Of a DNA stretch of 64,000 nt, positions 20,042 through 32,256 are shown piece by piece. The translations under genes were made by a program, and so were the position numbers. The notes beneath the pieces were generated by a model. The model did not search any database. It was not told the origin of the DNA and saw only the letters and a list, made by a program, of their open reading frames with translations. Positions within the stretch are counted from its first letter, which is position 1. The number at the start of each line of letters is the position of its first letter. Source of the stretch: Aquatica leii (Eukaryota; Arthropoda; Insecta; Coleoptera; Lampyridae); contig CM069433.1 of assembly GCA_035610365.1 (NCBI GenBank), positions 188,488,760 through 188,552,759 on the forward strand, in the 5' to 3' direction.

Positions 20042-23000
20042 ACAGTCTTAATTTAAAAACAAAATTAAATTAGTACTGGTTCGTTACATTGGCATGTTAA
20101 AAAAGTATTAAAAATGGACGCAAAAATAATCTTTCTGCAAGCATTTTTTCTAGAAATCTGAACCTTAAAGTTTTGGTTAGCGGTTTTAAGTTTAGTAGGA
20201 GAAATTGTTTTTGTTTTCAAACACGAAATAGAACTGTTTCTTATTATTATTATTTTATGTCACCAGCGTCTAAAGTGAAGCATAGTATAACAAACGTGAA
20301 TTCGGTGCGTGACCGTAAGCCGAGCGCTTCATGACAGTGAGCTGCTATGAAACTTTTGACGAAAGTTACATACATTATTTTTTGTGCTGTGCGGTGGTAT
20401 TGAAAACCTGACACATTTAATGGTACTACCATTTATTACTAGCAAAATCTGTCAACTTTAACAATTAATTTAAAATTTTTATTATTTTACTAACACTCAG
20501 GTGTTTGAATTTATAAGCATTTCAAAACTTTTCTTTATTTTTAACAAAATGTCACACTTTTAAATAATAATTGACATTGCTTTACGTAGATTTTAATTTA
20601 TTACTTTGCAGCTCTGCAGATTTGTTCGGCATTACATAACAACACTAACAACAATAACAAATATTGGATGTTGGCAATAAGGGCAACACAAAAAATATAT
20701 TACAACTCATTGGTAAAACAAACAAAAGGAGATACTAAGGATCGCAGAAAAACGGTAATAGCTTTAAATTGGGTTTTTGAAAGTCATTGTCATGGCAAAT
20801 TTAGCTTATCTTAGCAATTTTTGTACAAACATAAACCAAGAATTTTGTACTACCATTATCACGGTAAATAAAAAAGAATCGGGTGTACAAATGAATCGAA
20901 ACGACATTGATAAACGCACTTAGGTTATGGTGTCACCGCCAATTGTAATTAGAAATTGACTTTTAAAACCCCAGAGTTACTTTTGTGTTTTATAAGCATT
21001 TAAACGGCAAACAAATTTTGATTAAAACTGTATAAACAAAACGAAACTGCTATTAAAACAAATAACAGATGACTACAATAAACGGCAAAGACTGACATGA
21101 ATTGGTAAAAACTGAAAGCTTGTATGGGAAAAATATTGCAGCAATTGGCACAAAGGTGTAAGTTAAAAGACAGTGGTACTAAAAAAAGTTAAAGAAGACA
21201 AGTAGAGTGTAATGGTATTCACCTCCACACGGCGCACTCTGTATAGCGTCTGGCTAGTACTATTACTAGTTTAGTATTGGAAGCCTACTGGCCAGAATAA
21301 AAAAATTACTAACATGGGCCTACATTTGATCATGTTGCGTAGTTGCCATTACAAAGGATGCGTTTCTAACAAATTACAAAGTGAGCTTAGTCAACAACCG
21401 AGACGTACCGTATCCCAACGTAGTAGTAGTTGTGACAAAATTAGTCTTTTGATGGCCCCTCCTTTACTGCACTGGAACGTTGACAGATTGTAGAATCAGT
21501 TGTGTACGATCCCAACGAGCGGGGCAGGTTTGCCATCTGTGTTGTATTGTTATACGAGCAACAGCGCCATACAACTCAATATTTCTTCGGAATGCGAACT
21601 AGAGGCACGGTTTTAAGCCATTGTTTTTCCATGGTTTTACCATACCGGTAAATACCTAGTTTCAATTCCGAAGACCCAGTTCCAACTTTAGACACTAACT
21701 TGAGACATGGCTTAGGCCCAAGGGTTTTACAGCCAGTAATTTTAAATAGAGAAGAAAACCTGAGTTATATTGTCTTAGTAGGGGAAACTTAACCTTCCGG
21801 CAGCAGAAAGGTCTTATGGTAGCCGTACGCGCTCCAATGCTCTTGAAGTTTATGTAAGTTTCCTTGCGCCTTGAACTCCTAAAATTTCCAGAAATCTACT
21901 CAATTCGAAGACCGTACAAAACCTGCAAGGTAGGATGGAAGAGACTGCTGTGACAACTTGTCGAACGTGACGCGGCTACAACCCGACTATCCAATAGAGA
22001 TAGAAACCCCCACCTAGAACCCCCGTTATTCTGTGCTCTATATAATTGGTGTTGGCGTTTCAAGGGCCTGAGAAGTAACTTAGGCACAAGTTGGACGTCG
22101 ACTTATTCCTTCGTGCAATATAAGAGTCCCGTAATAAAGGAGAAGGAGCGCTTAGGAACTCTATCCCCGCCATGGAAAAGCACAGCCACCCGTCATTATT
22201 AGCCTGGCGAGAGCTGTTGTTGAGGTGCTGAAGTGGCCAGTAAAAATCGATTAGAAATAAAAAGTTAGTTGTTGGTACCAAATAGTAGAAGTCTAGCGTT
22301 TTCATTTTATTTCTGGATTTTTTACTTTAGTGAATTTTAAATTTATCAAAAAATGACGATTATGACTCAAATGATAAATCAAGTAAAATTTGTCAAAAGG
22401 GAAACGTTTTAGAAAGTACTGTCGATTCGTATAAAATAAAATGCATTTTGCGCAAGATATGCTCAGGTAGGGCATGAGGATATGCACTTCCGCTTTGGGA
22501 AAGCATTGATGGTTTCCCGTGTGCGAATAAGGAAGTCATGCAAGTTTAGATTAATTCATGTTGAGTTTATGAATATTCATGGATGTTTTGAATATTCGTT
22601 GTAAAAAAGAATCTCCGCAGTTGTAACAAATATTATCGCATTGGTCGAAATAAGAAACTTCCGTTTCGTTGAGGAACCTATCGCTTGGTCGCGCCGAAAG
22701 GCACCGCAAAGAAATTGGACAATCGAAATTCCAAATCTTCGATAATAATTTAGAAACTTAATCAATGGCGGCTGGTGGTCAATCATACCAGAGGGTCATT
22801 ATCGCAAGTCACACGATTTATATTTAAAAACAATTATATTTAAGATTAAGATTTAAGATATTCGCTTATCTTTACAATTACCAAAATGATCGATAAAATT
22901 TTAGTTTTTAATGAAAGATTTTTTAATGCTTAGCATAGAAGTACGCACGACTTTCTTGTCCCATAGTATTGCCGAGTGCGTGAAAATCATTTAATTTTTT

Positions 23001-24778
23001 TTGACATAAAAAAACATCGCTCACTTTCCACAGTAGTCGCAGGTAATCACTATGAACTTCTTTATTTTTATGTTTACTGGTATTACAAATTTGAAGTTAA
23101 AGCTGAGGACAAGCATTAAATATACATTCTAAACGTCTAAACTAATATTAGCTATTAATTTTGTAATGTCTTGTACCACTGTCATTATAAAACAAAAACG
23201 ATAAGTCGTCTATTACGAATGAATATTATAGATGAACTAAGAAAATTGACTGTAAAGTTTTTCATATGTAGTAAGAAATGTGCATTCTAGCATCTGTGTT
23301 TTTTACACACGTGCTGCGAAGATAACGATAAATGACGTAAGTCACGTAAGCATTGCAGTGCCACTAAGTGGCTCAAGACCGCTAGCAAGTACTTAAGTGT
23401 TTACTTATCTTCCTTTCTAATTTGCATAGAATTGTATTATGTGTGTCTTATTATTGGCTTCAATATTATGCACGTTTTTGTATCTCAATTCACAATTTAA
23501 ACGCATGAAATACAAACTGATAATTTAATTTAACGCGAATTTTCTGTAGTTTTAAAGTAAATAAAATCATTCTTATTCATTTTTCCGGAGGGTCATTGAC
23601 CAAATGACCTAATAGAAAAGCCGCTTCTGAATTTAATAATCTCTATTCAATAAATTGCATACTGCAGGTTTATTTTAACCATGTTAGAGATATCAGGTGA
23701 ATTATAAAGAATTAACAAAGAAAATGCTGTCTGCAAGACTTGTTAATAAATTATAAACTGCATTTAAACAGAAAAATCCTGTAAAATCAAGCAGAACACA
23801 AATTGAAGACACGCATTGCCACCGGCGCCCCGTACACCGCCTAATTAACAGCAGCTATCAGCTCCTTGATTGCAATTTAGTCAACAATCTTATTCACGTC
23901 TCGATCTGTCACAACTTGTCGGTTTTCGTAGTCTTGTGTAAAGAAAGTAGCAGTTTCGATTTGTTATGTTAAAAAATTGGTAAGTTAAAATTTTTCAAAT
24001 ATAAATTTTGTCCTCGACACGCCTACTTTTCGTGAACGGCTTTCAAACAATTAAATCATCTTCCGGTAACGTTTTGTGCAACACAGACCCCTATGTCCAA
24101 CAAGGATTTCATCATCAAGTTGTTTCACCCAATTACACGTGAATATGTGGTTGAATGTTATGTATTTTTGATCGAAAGCTTATTCGGGGTGAGTCGTTAG
24201 ATTCTCTTTGTATTGAGGGTTTAAATTAATTATTTATCGGGTTGCCACCCTTCCACCTGTAACCTTTATTGGCAGCGCTGATAAAACTCCTGTGATTTTG
24301 GAAAGTTTCCATGGCGTCACGTCACTGAAGTCCAGGGGTTGAACACCACTTTACTGGAAGAATTACTTGCACAAGTGTGAAGTTAATTAGAGGAAAGCTC
24401 GGCGCATTCATTCACTTCAATTATCGTATGAATTAAAGACAGGATTTACTTGTGATAACGGTTTATGTACGTTTCTGTGTCAAATTTTATATTACGTTTT
24501 AGGTCATACTGGTACGGAATTAGCTAATTCCCACTGGATAAAACGCCACTGTATTGCATTTTCTAATTATACTAGTACTACTTCGTTGGTAATGCCGATT
24601 GTTAGAATGGCGTACCTACTAGGTTGTAATCACAATTAATGTAAAATCTTTTTTGTGTGTCACATACTTATCTGGTACGCTTTGATTCTCTAAACTTTTG
24701 ATTTTTGTATTCTTGTAATTTAACTTAATTAAGTAAAGTCATTTCTTTGTCAAACGTAAAAACTTAACTTTGACGTGC

Positions 24779-24808
24779 GACGTGTTGCCCAGTCAAGGGC
24801 GTAACTTA
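24779..24808 (+). repeat. Dispersed repeat, copy 1
   Basis: CGACGTGTTGCCCAGTCAAG and the next ten bases match the complement of 63516-63545 at 27 of 30 positions; ACTTTG also matches just upstream. This may be a terminal sequence of an unidentified element. Confidence 0.55.
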
Positions 24809-25199
24809 TACAGGGCCTTCATTAAAACCTATTTCCCACGTGATCTATGAGTTTCAGGTTGGTAGTGTTACCATAGCTGTTACCGTTTAGTAACATTTTT
24901 TGACATTCTCGTTTGAAGTTTTGTTGACATCGGGTATTATTTTTCGTCGTTTTCCTTATTCTCTATTATCTATATTTTAAAGTAGTCATATTCATAACTA
25001 TTTAGCACTTTTTCTGTTTCTGTTGGTAAGTACTGAATAACAGCTGTAATTTTGAGGTCTAATTTTTGTAATTTTATATTAGGTAATAACATTTCACAAT
25101 TTTTACTATTGAACAAGTTACCGTCATTGTAATGACGTATTTTCAAACGGAGAAGTGGTACTTGCAATCCTGATGATTGATGAAACTTGGTCGTATTCT

Positions 25200-25625
25200 C
25201 TTCAAAGTTGCATCGATAATCTCCACAATTATTTTCCAGAAGGAAACTTTACTTACGATTCTTTCCGACGACGTAAACAAGTTTTAATTAAATGATTTTT
25301 AAATAAGAATTGCATTTGCAAGGGGAAACCTACCGGAAGGCTTACTGTACTCACTGCAACTGTTATCCAAGAAATTCGCAAAGGCATGAAACAAAGTCTT
25401 AATAAAACGGTGACAAAAGTATCTGCGGGCAACAGGTATAAGCTCACTTCAATTCGATTTGTAAATTATAAGCATTCAATTTTTAAGATTATTAGTAGAA
25501 ACTTGCCACTAAGCACTAAAAAAGAACTCCGTACCAAATTAGGGTTTATCAATGTTTTCCAAAATTTAAAGAGAAGAATTAACACATGTATCGCAGCTAA
25601 AGAACAACATCAATATGTTCAATAA
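25200..25625 (+). pseudogene. Mariner-like transposase fragment, probable internal deletion
   Basis: The plus strand reads FPEGNFTYDSFRRRKQV, then GRLTVLTATVIQEIRKGMKQ and SLNKTVTKVSAG, a pattern similar to the second helix-turn-helix of mariner-like transposases (relatives: LTxEVIxxIRxRMEQSPNKS). About 45 codons later it reads KKELRTKLGFINVFQNLKRR and INTCIAAKEQHQYVQ then a stop, similar to the C-terminus of such proteins. The catalytic DDE core between the two is missing. This is recognition from memory of family patterns, so it is moderately uncertain. Confidence 0.4.
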
Positions 25626-25629
25626 CATC

Positions 25630-28440
25630 AGTCATAAATTTTAAATAGATGTTATTACTTATTTTTATTTTAAACAAACAGGTATTGTTATTAATGTGCT
25701 ACCGTTTTTAATAAATTACTTAACCTTAATTTAGACGTTAGAGGCGTTTCATTATGTCGTGAACTGTGACCTTGAGTCGGAAATCGGAATTAATAAACTA
25801 AAAGTCAAAAATTTGACAAGTCTATCTGAATTCTAAAAACGTTAGTCTATTTAAAAGGCACTCACGTCAATAAAAATTAAAAATAATCAGATATTTATTT
25901 ATTAATTAAAAATTAATTTACTTATACTATTACCTAAAGACCTATTAACAACAAATACAATGATAAAAGCAAAGATAGGTTAGAAAAAATGTACCGGCGA
26001 ATGTTTGTAAGACGGATAATAACAATATTTTGACATATACAGATTACAGCGCCACAGTTCACGAGATCCTGAAAGACGTCTACAGATCAATTTTTTTACG
26101 TCATACCTATCCAAGCAATGTTGGTTGCCTAACATATATGTCACGTGAGATCCAATCATTTATGAAGGCCCTGTACTTGGCCTGTGATATCAACCAATGT
26201 AATATTTTTTTCAACGTTTATGTAACCATACTTATGTACTGTCTTCGTCCCTTCAACTACTTCTGTGATAAAATAAATATATATTCTGTGTTATCATTAC
26301 TGTCGTGTTATTGGTTCTTTTACAGCTGCGGATAAAGTTAAACGATATTTGCCTAATTTAATCCTTCATCGTTTTGGGGCCTTTTTAGAATTAATTTATA
26401 ATCTAGCACTACAAAACCTGCGACTCACTCTCCGGGAACAACTGTGTTAGCCGTCGCTTATTTTTTTTTGTTACATGAAAACCAGTGTAACAGATTTTTT
26501 ACTACATTATAACACTGTCATATTGTGTCAGTGGTGCTTTAGTGAAGTATTGCAATTTTCATAAGGTAAATCAACCAACATATGTATAATATATATAATA
26601 CGGCATATTATTATTTTATTGGTAATTTATTATTTTACGTACATATCTCTGTGGGGAGTTAATTTAAAATTTTTGAAAATTGAATACATATTTCCATTTG
26701 AAGACGTATTCTATTTAGATCCTTTTAGATAAGGTAGTTTTGAAAATTTTCTACAACATTAAGGAAGTATGTATTTCTAAAACTTGCGATAACTTTTCAC
26801 ATGGTTTGTTAGTAAAATTTTACAATTAGAAACCATAAATATACAATTGGCTCTGGAAGCTTTACAAAAATTAAAACATTCTGTTTAGGGATGCATGAAG
26901 ACCGTATGAGAGGCAGATAAAGATGTAGGAAACGGTGCAATGTTAAATTTTCTGTTGAGTGGCATGTGCACCTGATTGTGGGGAGCATAGTATGAGATGC
27001 TTTAGCCTATAGAAGTTGTAACCTGCCTTGGAATTTTTTTGTAAAAGACCCCGTAAACAGATTCATCTGGCCGAATTTTCTGTTTTTCTTTTTTTCAACG
27101 ATTGATTAGTTCGATGTTAGCATCGAAAACGTTTTACTCGTTATTTTCTTACGTTTGATTTAAGTTTATTTGTATTTAATAGTTATTTCACAATTATTAC
27201 TGGTATTTTTTTTTAAATGCATAAAGTTCCGTGGTTTTGATTTTGATTTAGTGTTTTTACTTCTAGTTATCTCATTAGAATAACAACTCTATGTAATTTA
27301 CGATTTCCTTCTTGGAATGTAATTTGATCAATTTTTCTTGGTATCTATATTTTTGTTTATGTTGAGTTCTTTTACGAGCGCGATTTGGACCACCTGATAA
27401 TTCAACGGAGTAAGCGTTTTCTGTGAGAAGATATTCTTTCTTTCGAGTACCTACGTGACATGACGCACGTGGCAATTATAGTTTTCATCTTTGTTAATTT
27501 ACTTTGTTTAGTGTTCCATCTTTTACAAAGATTTTACGGCGCAAGTTTGTTGAATTAAGTGGCATTACGAGGTGATATAAGGAGTAAAATTTTGATTTTG
27601 AGGGAGATTGTTTTCGGTGGCAATTAAGAAATACCGGGTACCGTGATGTAGTTGAGTGGTTGGGGTACTTTTACCCTGTCGTGATGTAATACCGCGAAAG
27701 TTAGATGGAACCGTGAAAATTAAGTGTAGTGGTGGAAAAGTTTGATTTTCCAAATTTCGTAATTTACGGTTTAAATAGTCTTCATGGTTTCCAAAAATAA
27801 AACTCACGTTTCAAGTTGGATATGCAATCGATGGGTTGTGCTAAATCCAGTCTTCGCATTTGTGCGGATTTCATTTAGGTGTTAAAAAGAAAATTCTTCC
27901 GCCGTCATTGCAATTGTTTGGGGTACCTTTCAACGTTTTTTTTTCCGTAAACAACTGGCCACCTAGAACCAACCACAGGTTGTTTCCTGAAGTTACGACA
28001 ATTCAAGGTATTTATTTTGCACCATTTATTTAATCGTGAAGTTATTATTTACGTAATTAAGTGTTAAAAGCTTTGAATTTCAAGTAAAAATTACAAGTGT
28101 CTCGAATGGATTTAACGTTAATGTAACTAATTATTGTCCGTATTTATCGGAACTATGACATAATCCCGAGTTAAAAATTTATTACACGGGACCGAATTTT
28201 CGATTCCAGATATATATATTAGTTTTATATTAAATAAGTTTACTTCTTTTGTAAATGAGTAATTTCGACGCGCACACGGCCGTGATAAATTAAGATTTAC
28301 TAATTTGTGCTTGGTTTTATTAAATTCTGTATTTTGTATTTTATTATTTTGTTTTTGTGCATTTATTCAAATAATTTTAAATTTTGTTTGTATCAAACGT
28401 TCATTTACGTACCCTTTTGTTGTTTTGTTTCATTATTTTT
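25630..28440. other. Unclassified AT-rich intron sequence
   Basis: Several open frames of 60-100 codons (for example 26030-26335 plus and 27565-27807 minus) show no domain or motif. The last part, up to 28440, may be the U3 region of the degenerate LTR whose 3' portion is described at 28455-28822. Confidence 0.45.
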
Positions 28441-28454
28441 TTTTGTTGTGTTCA

Positions 28455-28822
28455 AATAAATGTTAAATTGTTAAATGTAAAGAGCTTTTAATTCCGTCGG
28501 CCTCCGCGTGTGTAACTTTATTAATTTGTTTCAGATTTTAGTGAGATACACTCTAACAAGGTAAGTCCATTTAGAGTGTATCCTTCAGGAGCGGACTAGT
28601 GGTTGGCAAGGGCCAGAAGTCCATTAAGCTTTACTCCTTCCTGGCGCCCTTTGATTTCGACATTATTACTTTCCGATTTTGTGTTTTTCGTCAAGTTATC
28701 CAATTCAATCACGAACTTTTTTTTAAATATAACCAACCCCGTCTCCACTGAGCAGCGGCACAACATCATTTATGTTACTTCATTACAGGCAGTGATATAG
28801 TTCCAACTTTTGCATGTAACAA
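28455..28822 (+). repeat. Degenerate LTR 3' portion
   Basis: AATAAA at 28455 is followed by a GC-richer stretch. It has a perfect hairpin (28545-28582), then CTGGCGCCCTTT at 28642-28653 and an end reading TGTAACA at about 28816-28822. The order CTGGCGCCCTTT ... TGTAACA is the same as in the gypsy LTRs at 32267-33284 and 54386-55532, so this is probably a diverged relative. The 5' limit is unknown. Confidence 0.4.
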
Positions 28823-28829
28823 AGTAAGT

Positions 28830-29220
28830 GTTCTTTGATGGTCATACGAGACAAGAAAAACGCCTGGCGATTCGTTAACGAGGTACCCCGTATTCTTCCA
28901 TTTCTTCAATGGTTGAAAGACATACATTTCTAACAAAATAATGCCCGAGACACTGTAAACCGATTTAAAGAGGCCAATGCTAATCTTTTATTATGGTCAC
29001 CAAGATCTCCTTTGCCTTTCGCCTATTAAAAACGTTTGGGAGTTTATGGATGGAGGACTGAGTAACCTATTAGCGCATCCTCCACAGACACAGGAAGCTC
29101 TCCGGTATGAATTGCAAGCTGCTTGGGAAAAAGTAACTCCAGAGGAAATTGACCACTTGCTGGAATCAATGCCACAAATAATGGGGGCCAATTGTAGAAG
29201 ACCAACACATTATTAAATAA
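28830..29220 (+). pseudogene. Tc1-like transposase C-terminal fragment
   Basis: After broken sequence (DGHTRQEKRLAI at about 28838), the frame from 28977 reads SPIKNVWEFMDGGLSNLLAH, PPQTQEALRYELQAAWEKV, EEIDHLLESMPQIM and PTHY then stop. This is the conserved C-terminus of Tc1-like transposases (SPIENVWDxMxRRL ... ELxxAWxxIPQEEI). The stretch before it gives ANANLLLW-like sequence in a shifted frame. The N-terminal DNA-binding part and first catalytic acid are missing or unrecognisable. Confidence 0.8.
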
Positions 29221-29293
29221 AAATGGTGTTGATCTTGGATCTTTTCTTTAAAATTTTAATCAGTTACTACCTCTGAGTGCAATTTCAATGTCA

Positions 29294-30020
29294 CAGTATA
29301 GTATAAAACAGTGTTCAGTTAATTTAAAATGGCAGAGTCTCAGAAATATTTTATTTTTTTGTTAATAAAGAAAAATAAAAGAAATTAATAAGCAAAGAAG
29401 TTTTAATTATTTCGTGAGCTTATGTGGTTTATTTTTAATTTAATGTAAACAATAACTAATCTTCTAGAGCACTAGAGTTGGAAAATATTTTTGGAAATAT
29501 TTAACCATTTTGTGACGTATGTGTATTATTAGTGAAAAGCTTCGCAATCCAGCCTCGCCAAGTTAAGAGGTTAAAATAAAAAGATTATTTTACAAAACAA
29601 TTGACTATTAAAGCGATTTTATAGCCTAGAATCTCTAAAACATAGGTAGAACATAGCAAATTAGCAACACACTATAGTATAAAACAGTGTTCAGTTAATT
29701 TAAAATGGCAGAGTCTCAAAAACATTTTATTTTTTATTAATAAACAAGAATAAAAGAAATTAATAAGGAAAGAAGTTTCAAATCTTCCGTGAGCTTATGT
29801 AGGTTATTTTTAATTTAATGTAAACAATAACTAATTTTCTAAAGCACTAGATGTGGAAAACATTTTTGGAAATATTTACCATTTTGTGACGTATGTGTGT
29901 TAGCGCTGAAAAGCTTTGCAATCCAGCTTCGTCAAGACAAAATATTAAAGTAAAAAGATTATTTTACAAAACAATTGACTATTAAAGCGTTTTTATAGCC
30001 TAAAATCTGTAAAATATGTT
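29294..30020. repeat. Tandem duplication, about 376-bp period
   Basis: Two direct units, about 29294-29643 and 29670-30020, share long blocks: GTATAAAACAGTGTTCAGTT, ATTTAAAATGGCAGAGTCTC, TTAATTTAATGTAAACAATA, ATTTTGTGACGTATGTGT and TTTTACAAAACAATTGACTA. They are offset by 376 bp and roughly 90% alike by eye. No coding capacity is evident. It could be a MITE dimer or a satellite seed. It ends about 470 bp from the exon at 30494-30778. Confidence 0.9.
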
Positions 30021-30493
30021 TTGAAAGAAAGGTTTAAAAAACAAAAAACGATTGACCGACGAGAATAGAACCTGTGATTTGTTTGATCAATTTTAAATAT
30101 ATTGTTATGTACAATTTAAAGTTATGTGTATTTGAAACAAAACTAACGTGTATTAACTGAAAGAATGTTAGAAAATTAGCTTGTATGTTGTTTTAACCAT
30201 TTATATATATAAACCCAGCTAAAATTGAAAACGTGTAGTTTTCAGAAAATTTTATTAATGTTATAAATCTATCAAGCATCAGTAAATGTGGAAAATTTAT
30301 TCGGGCATGTCATAAAGATGCATAAGATAAATTAAGAATGATATTCAGCAAAAGCAATAAAATGCTTAAAATTTTTTGAAAATTATTAAAGTAATAAAAG
30401 TGAAAAACCAATTTTATGTGTAACTGAGCGTGAAAAGTTATTATGATCGCAACGGTTACGGTAAATAAATTATAACGAGTGGTTAATACTCAC
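30021..30493. other. Intron flank, nothing recognised
   Basis: AT-rich sequence between the tandem duplication and the splice donor at 30493. Confidence 0.6.
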
Positions 30494-30778
30494 CTAATGC
30501 AACGGACCATACGGCATCGTATGCAAGAGGAGCTTCTTGATATCCCTCCGGGTATCGTTTATTATCAATATCGTAACCTTCGTTTCGTAGGGCATCATTC
30601 AATCGAACACGAAATTCTTCAGACGTCATTCCTGATATAGTACGTTCATTTAAATTTTGATTCCACATCAATGCTTCCGTTGTTAAATGCCCTTCCGCCG
30701 CTTCTCGCATTTGATCCGCTGTACATTCGATGCCCTCCTTTTCTAAATTATTGACGAACCAATCGTCCTCGTACCAAC
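30494..30778 (-). CDS. GABA-B-R1: GABA-B-R1 exon: Venus-flytrap domain, lobe region 2
   Basis: This exon has two bases finishing a Gly codon, then 94 residues, then one base. It opens with WYEDDWF and ends with YPEGYQEAPLAYDAVWSVAL. Both segments are family hallmarks: FIGWY carries a conserved tyrosine and QEAPLAYDA a conserved glutamate that contact agonist in mammalian GB1 (family knowledge, not shown here). It also holds GHLTTEALMWNQN and two cysteine-bearing segments. The acceptor AG is at 30780-30779 and the donor GTGAGT starts at 30493. It lies alone between the two giant introns, about 470 bp from a tandem duplication at 29294-30020. Confidence 0.98.
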
Positions 30779-30780
30779 CT

Positions 30781-32256
30781 GCAGATATAATCAATTGATA
30801 ACGCAAAAATTACTCAAACTTTTTGTTACTTATAATTTTTAGTACTAGGTTATCGATTTTTAATAAAAATGGTAAAACTAGTTATTTGGTGCATTTTTTA
30901 TCTTTTAAATCAAGCAAAAGGTGTTCGCACTTATTATTTTTTATGATTCCAAACCGAATAAATTGCATTGTCAGCAATACTCCTTTATAACCCATCGATT
31001 CTACTCAATAAAATAGCAAATTGATCAAGTTTATATGAAAGCGATAAACTTATAAGTAGCCATAAATACCACCATTTTGATTATAAATTGTATTTTAAAC
31101 TAGTGCGATTCCTGCTATCGGAAAATAATTTTCAACAGTAAATTGACGTTAAATCGCAACTAATCACGATAAAAGCAATTTTCTTTCCCTTAAAGACCGC
31201 CTTTTTAAAAACATATAATTCGATAATCTTTAAATCAAACCAATACACCGGAGTTTGAGCAAAATGTGTGTTTAATGTAATTGAATCAAGTTCATTATTT
31301 TTGATATAAAGTAATATGGATTTTACTGGCGCTTATTTTCCTTCAGCGTTTTTATTTTTCGTATTGAAGGTTTTTAAATTATTAATGCTGTTATTTTATA
31401 AAATTGAACAAATGCGGAATATTATAGTCGTTTTTGTTCAATTCTATTTGTTCTATATCTACGATTAAATTCACAGTTTCTATTAAGTAAAAACTGAATA
31501 GTTTTTGTTACTGACATGAGTAAATTAAACACGTGCTTGTCACACAACGCTTTAATTAAACAAAAAATAAAATAAATAAACTAACCAACAATTTAATATA
31601 CTTAAGTGTCTTACAAGAAATGTGGATATAAAAAATTATTAATAATAGAAGACAATTCTTGTAAGAAAAAATTGAGTATATCAAGTAATAATAGTTAATA
31701 ATAAATAAGTAATTCCTTAGTATTTCAAGCACAAAAAGCAAGAAATACAATTTAAAGTACAGTTTTCTAACATTTTTTAGTCAAATAAAAACTGTAAATT
31801 TAATAAATGATTAAATGAGAATCGGGAGGATAGAATTGCAGTATTAGTAAAGATATACGTATATATCTACTAAAACTAATTAACTTATATCTGTATATAT
31901 TATCAATTATTATCTTGTTAAAAGTTGAGCGGTGAAAAATATTAAAAACTATTTTTTTTACAACGTTTAACAAACGTTCTGAAATCCGACACATACCACC
32001 GCCTTTTGACACCCTTTTGTATGTAATTAGCATAGCTTACCAACTTTTTCAGTTTCAGCAATGTTTGCAAGCGTACGGGTCCTAGTATGATAGTTTTACG
32101 TTCACATAAAATATTTTTTCAACGGTAATATAACATTGCTCTTGCTAAACATTTTGTTCAAAAAGTGCACCGGTGCAGTTAAAGAGTATATAATGTTACG
32201 TGCAAAATTTTCATAACGTAATACCCTGTATATTAAATTAAAATTAGATTCCGGTT
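30781..32256. other. Intron, AT-rich, nothing coding recognised
   Basis: This is the first part (in plus coordinates) of the 31-kb intron. A perfect 12-bp palindrome TGCACCGGTGCA sits at 32166-32177, close to TATATAATG. No protein remnant is seen. Confidence 0.5.

Larger units (their letters stand above)
19831..25190. other. Unclassified intron sequence
   Basis: A 29-bp tandem duplication lies at 19984-20041. From about 21190 to 22300 the sequence is clearly less AT-rich than its surroundings, but neither strand gives a protein family I recognise. It may be the 5' or terminal region of an unidentified transposon. A 30-bp block at 24779-24808 recurs inverted at 63516-63545. The remaining sequence is AT-rich with no supported feature. 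Confidence 0.5.

Noticed and set aside
20250..20432. 60-codon minus-strand open frame with a Cys/His-containing stretch
   Set aside because: Cys and His spacing does not fit a zinc finger, and there is no supporting neighbour or family pattern.
26030..26335. 101-codon open frame on the plus strand
   Set aside because: No domain, motif or composition supports a gene. Length is unremarkable for this AT-rich sequence.
25660..28440. Further transposase or gag remnants on either strand
   Set aside because: Six-frame reading gave no motif longer than a few residues, so naming an element would be guessing.
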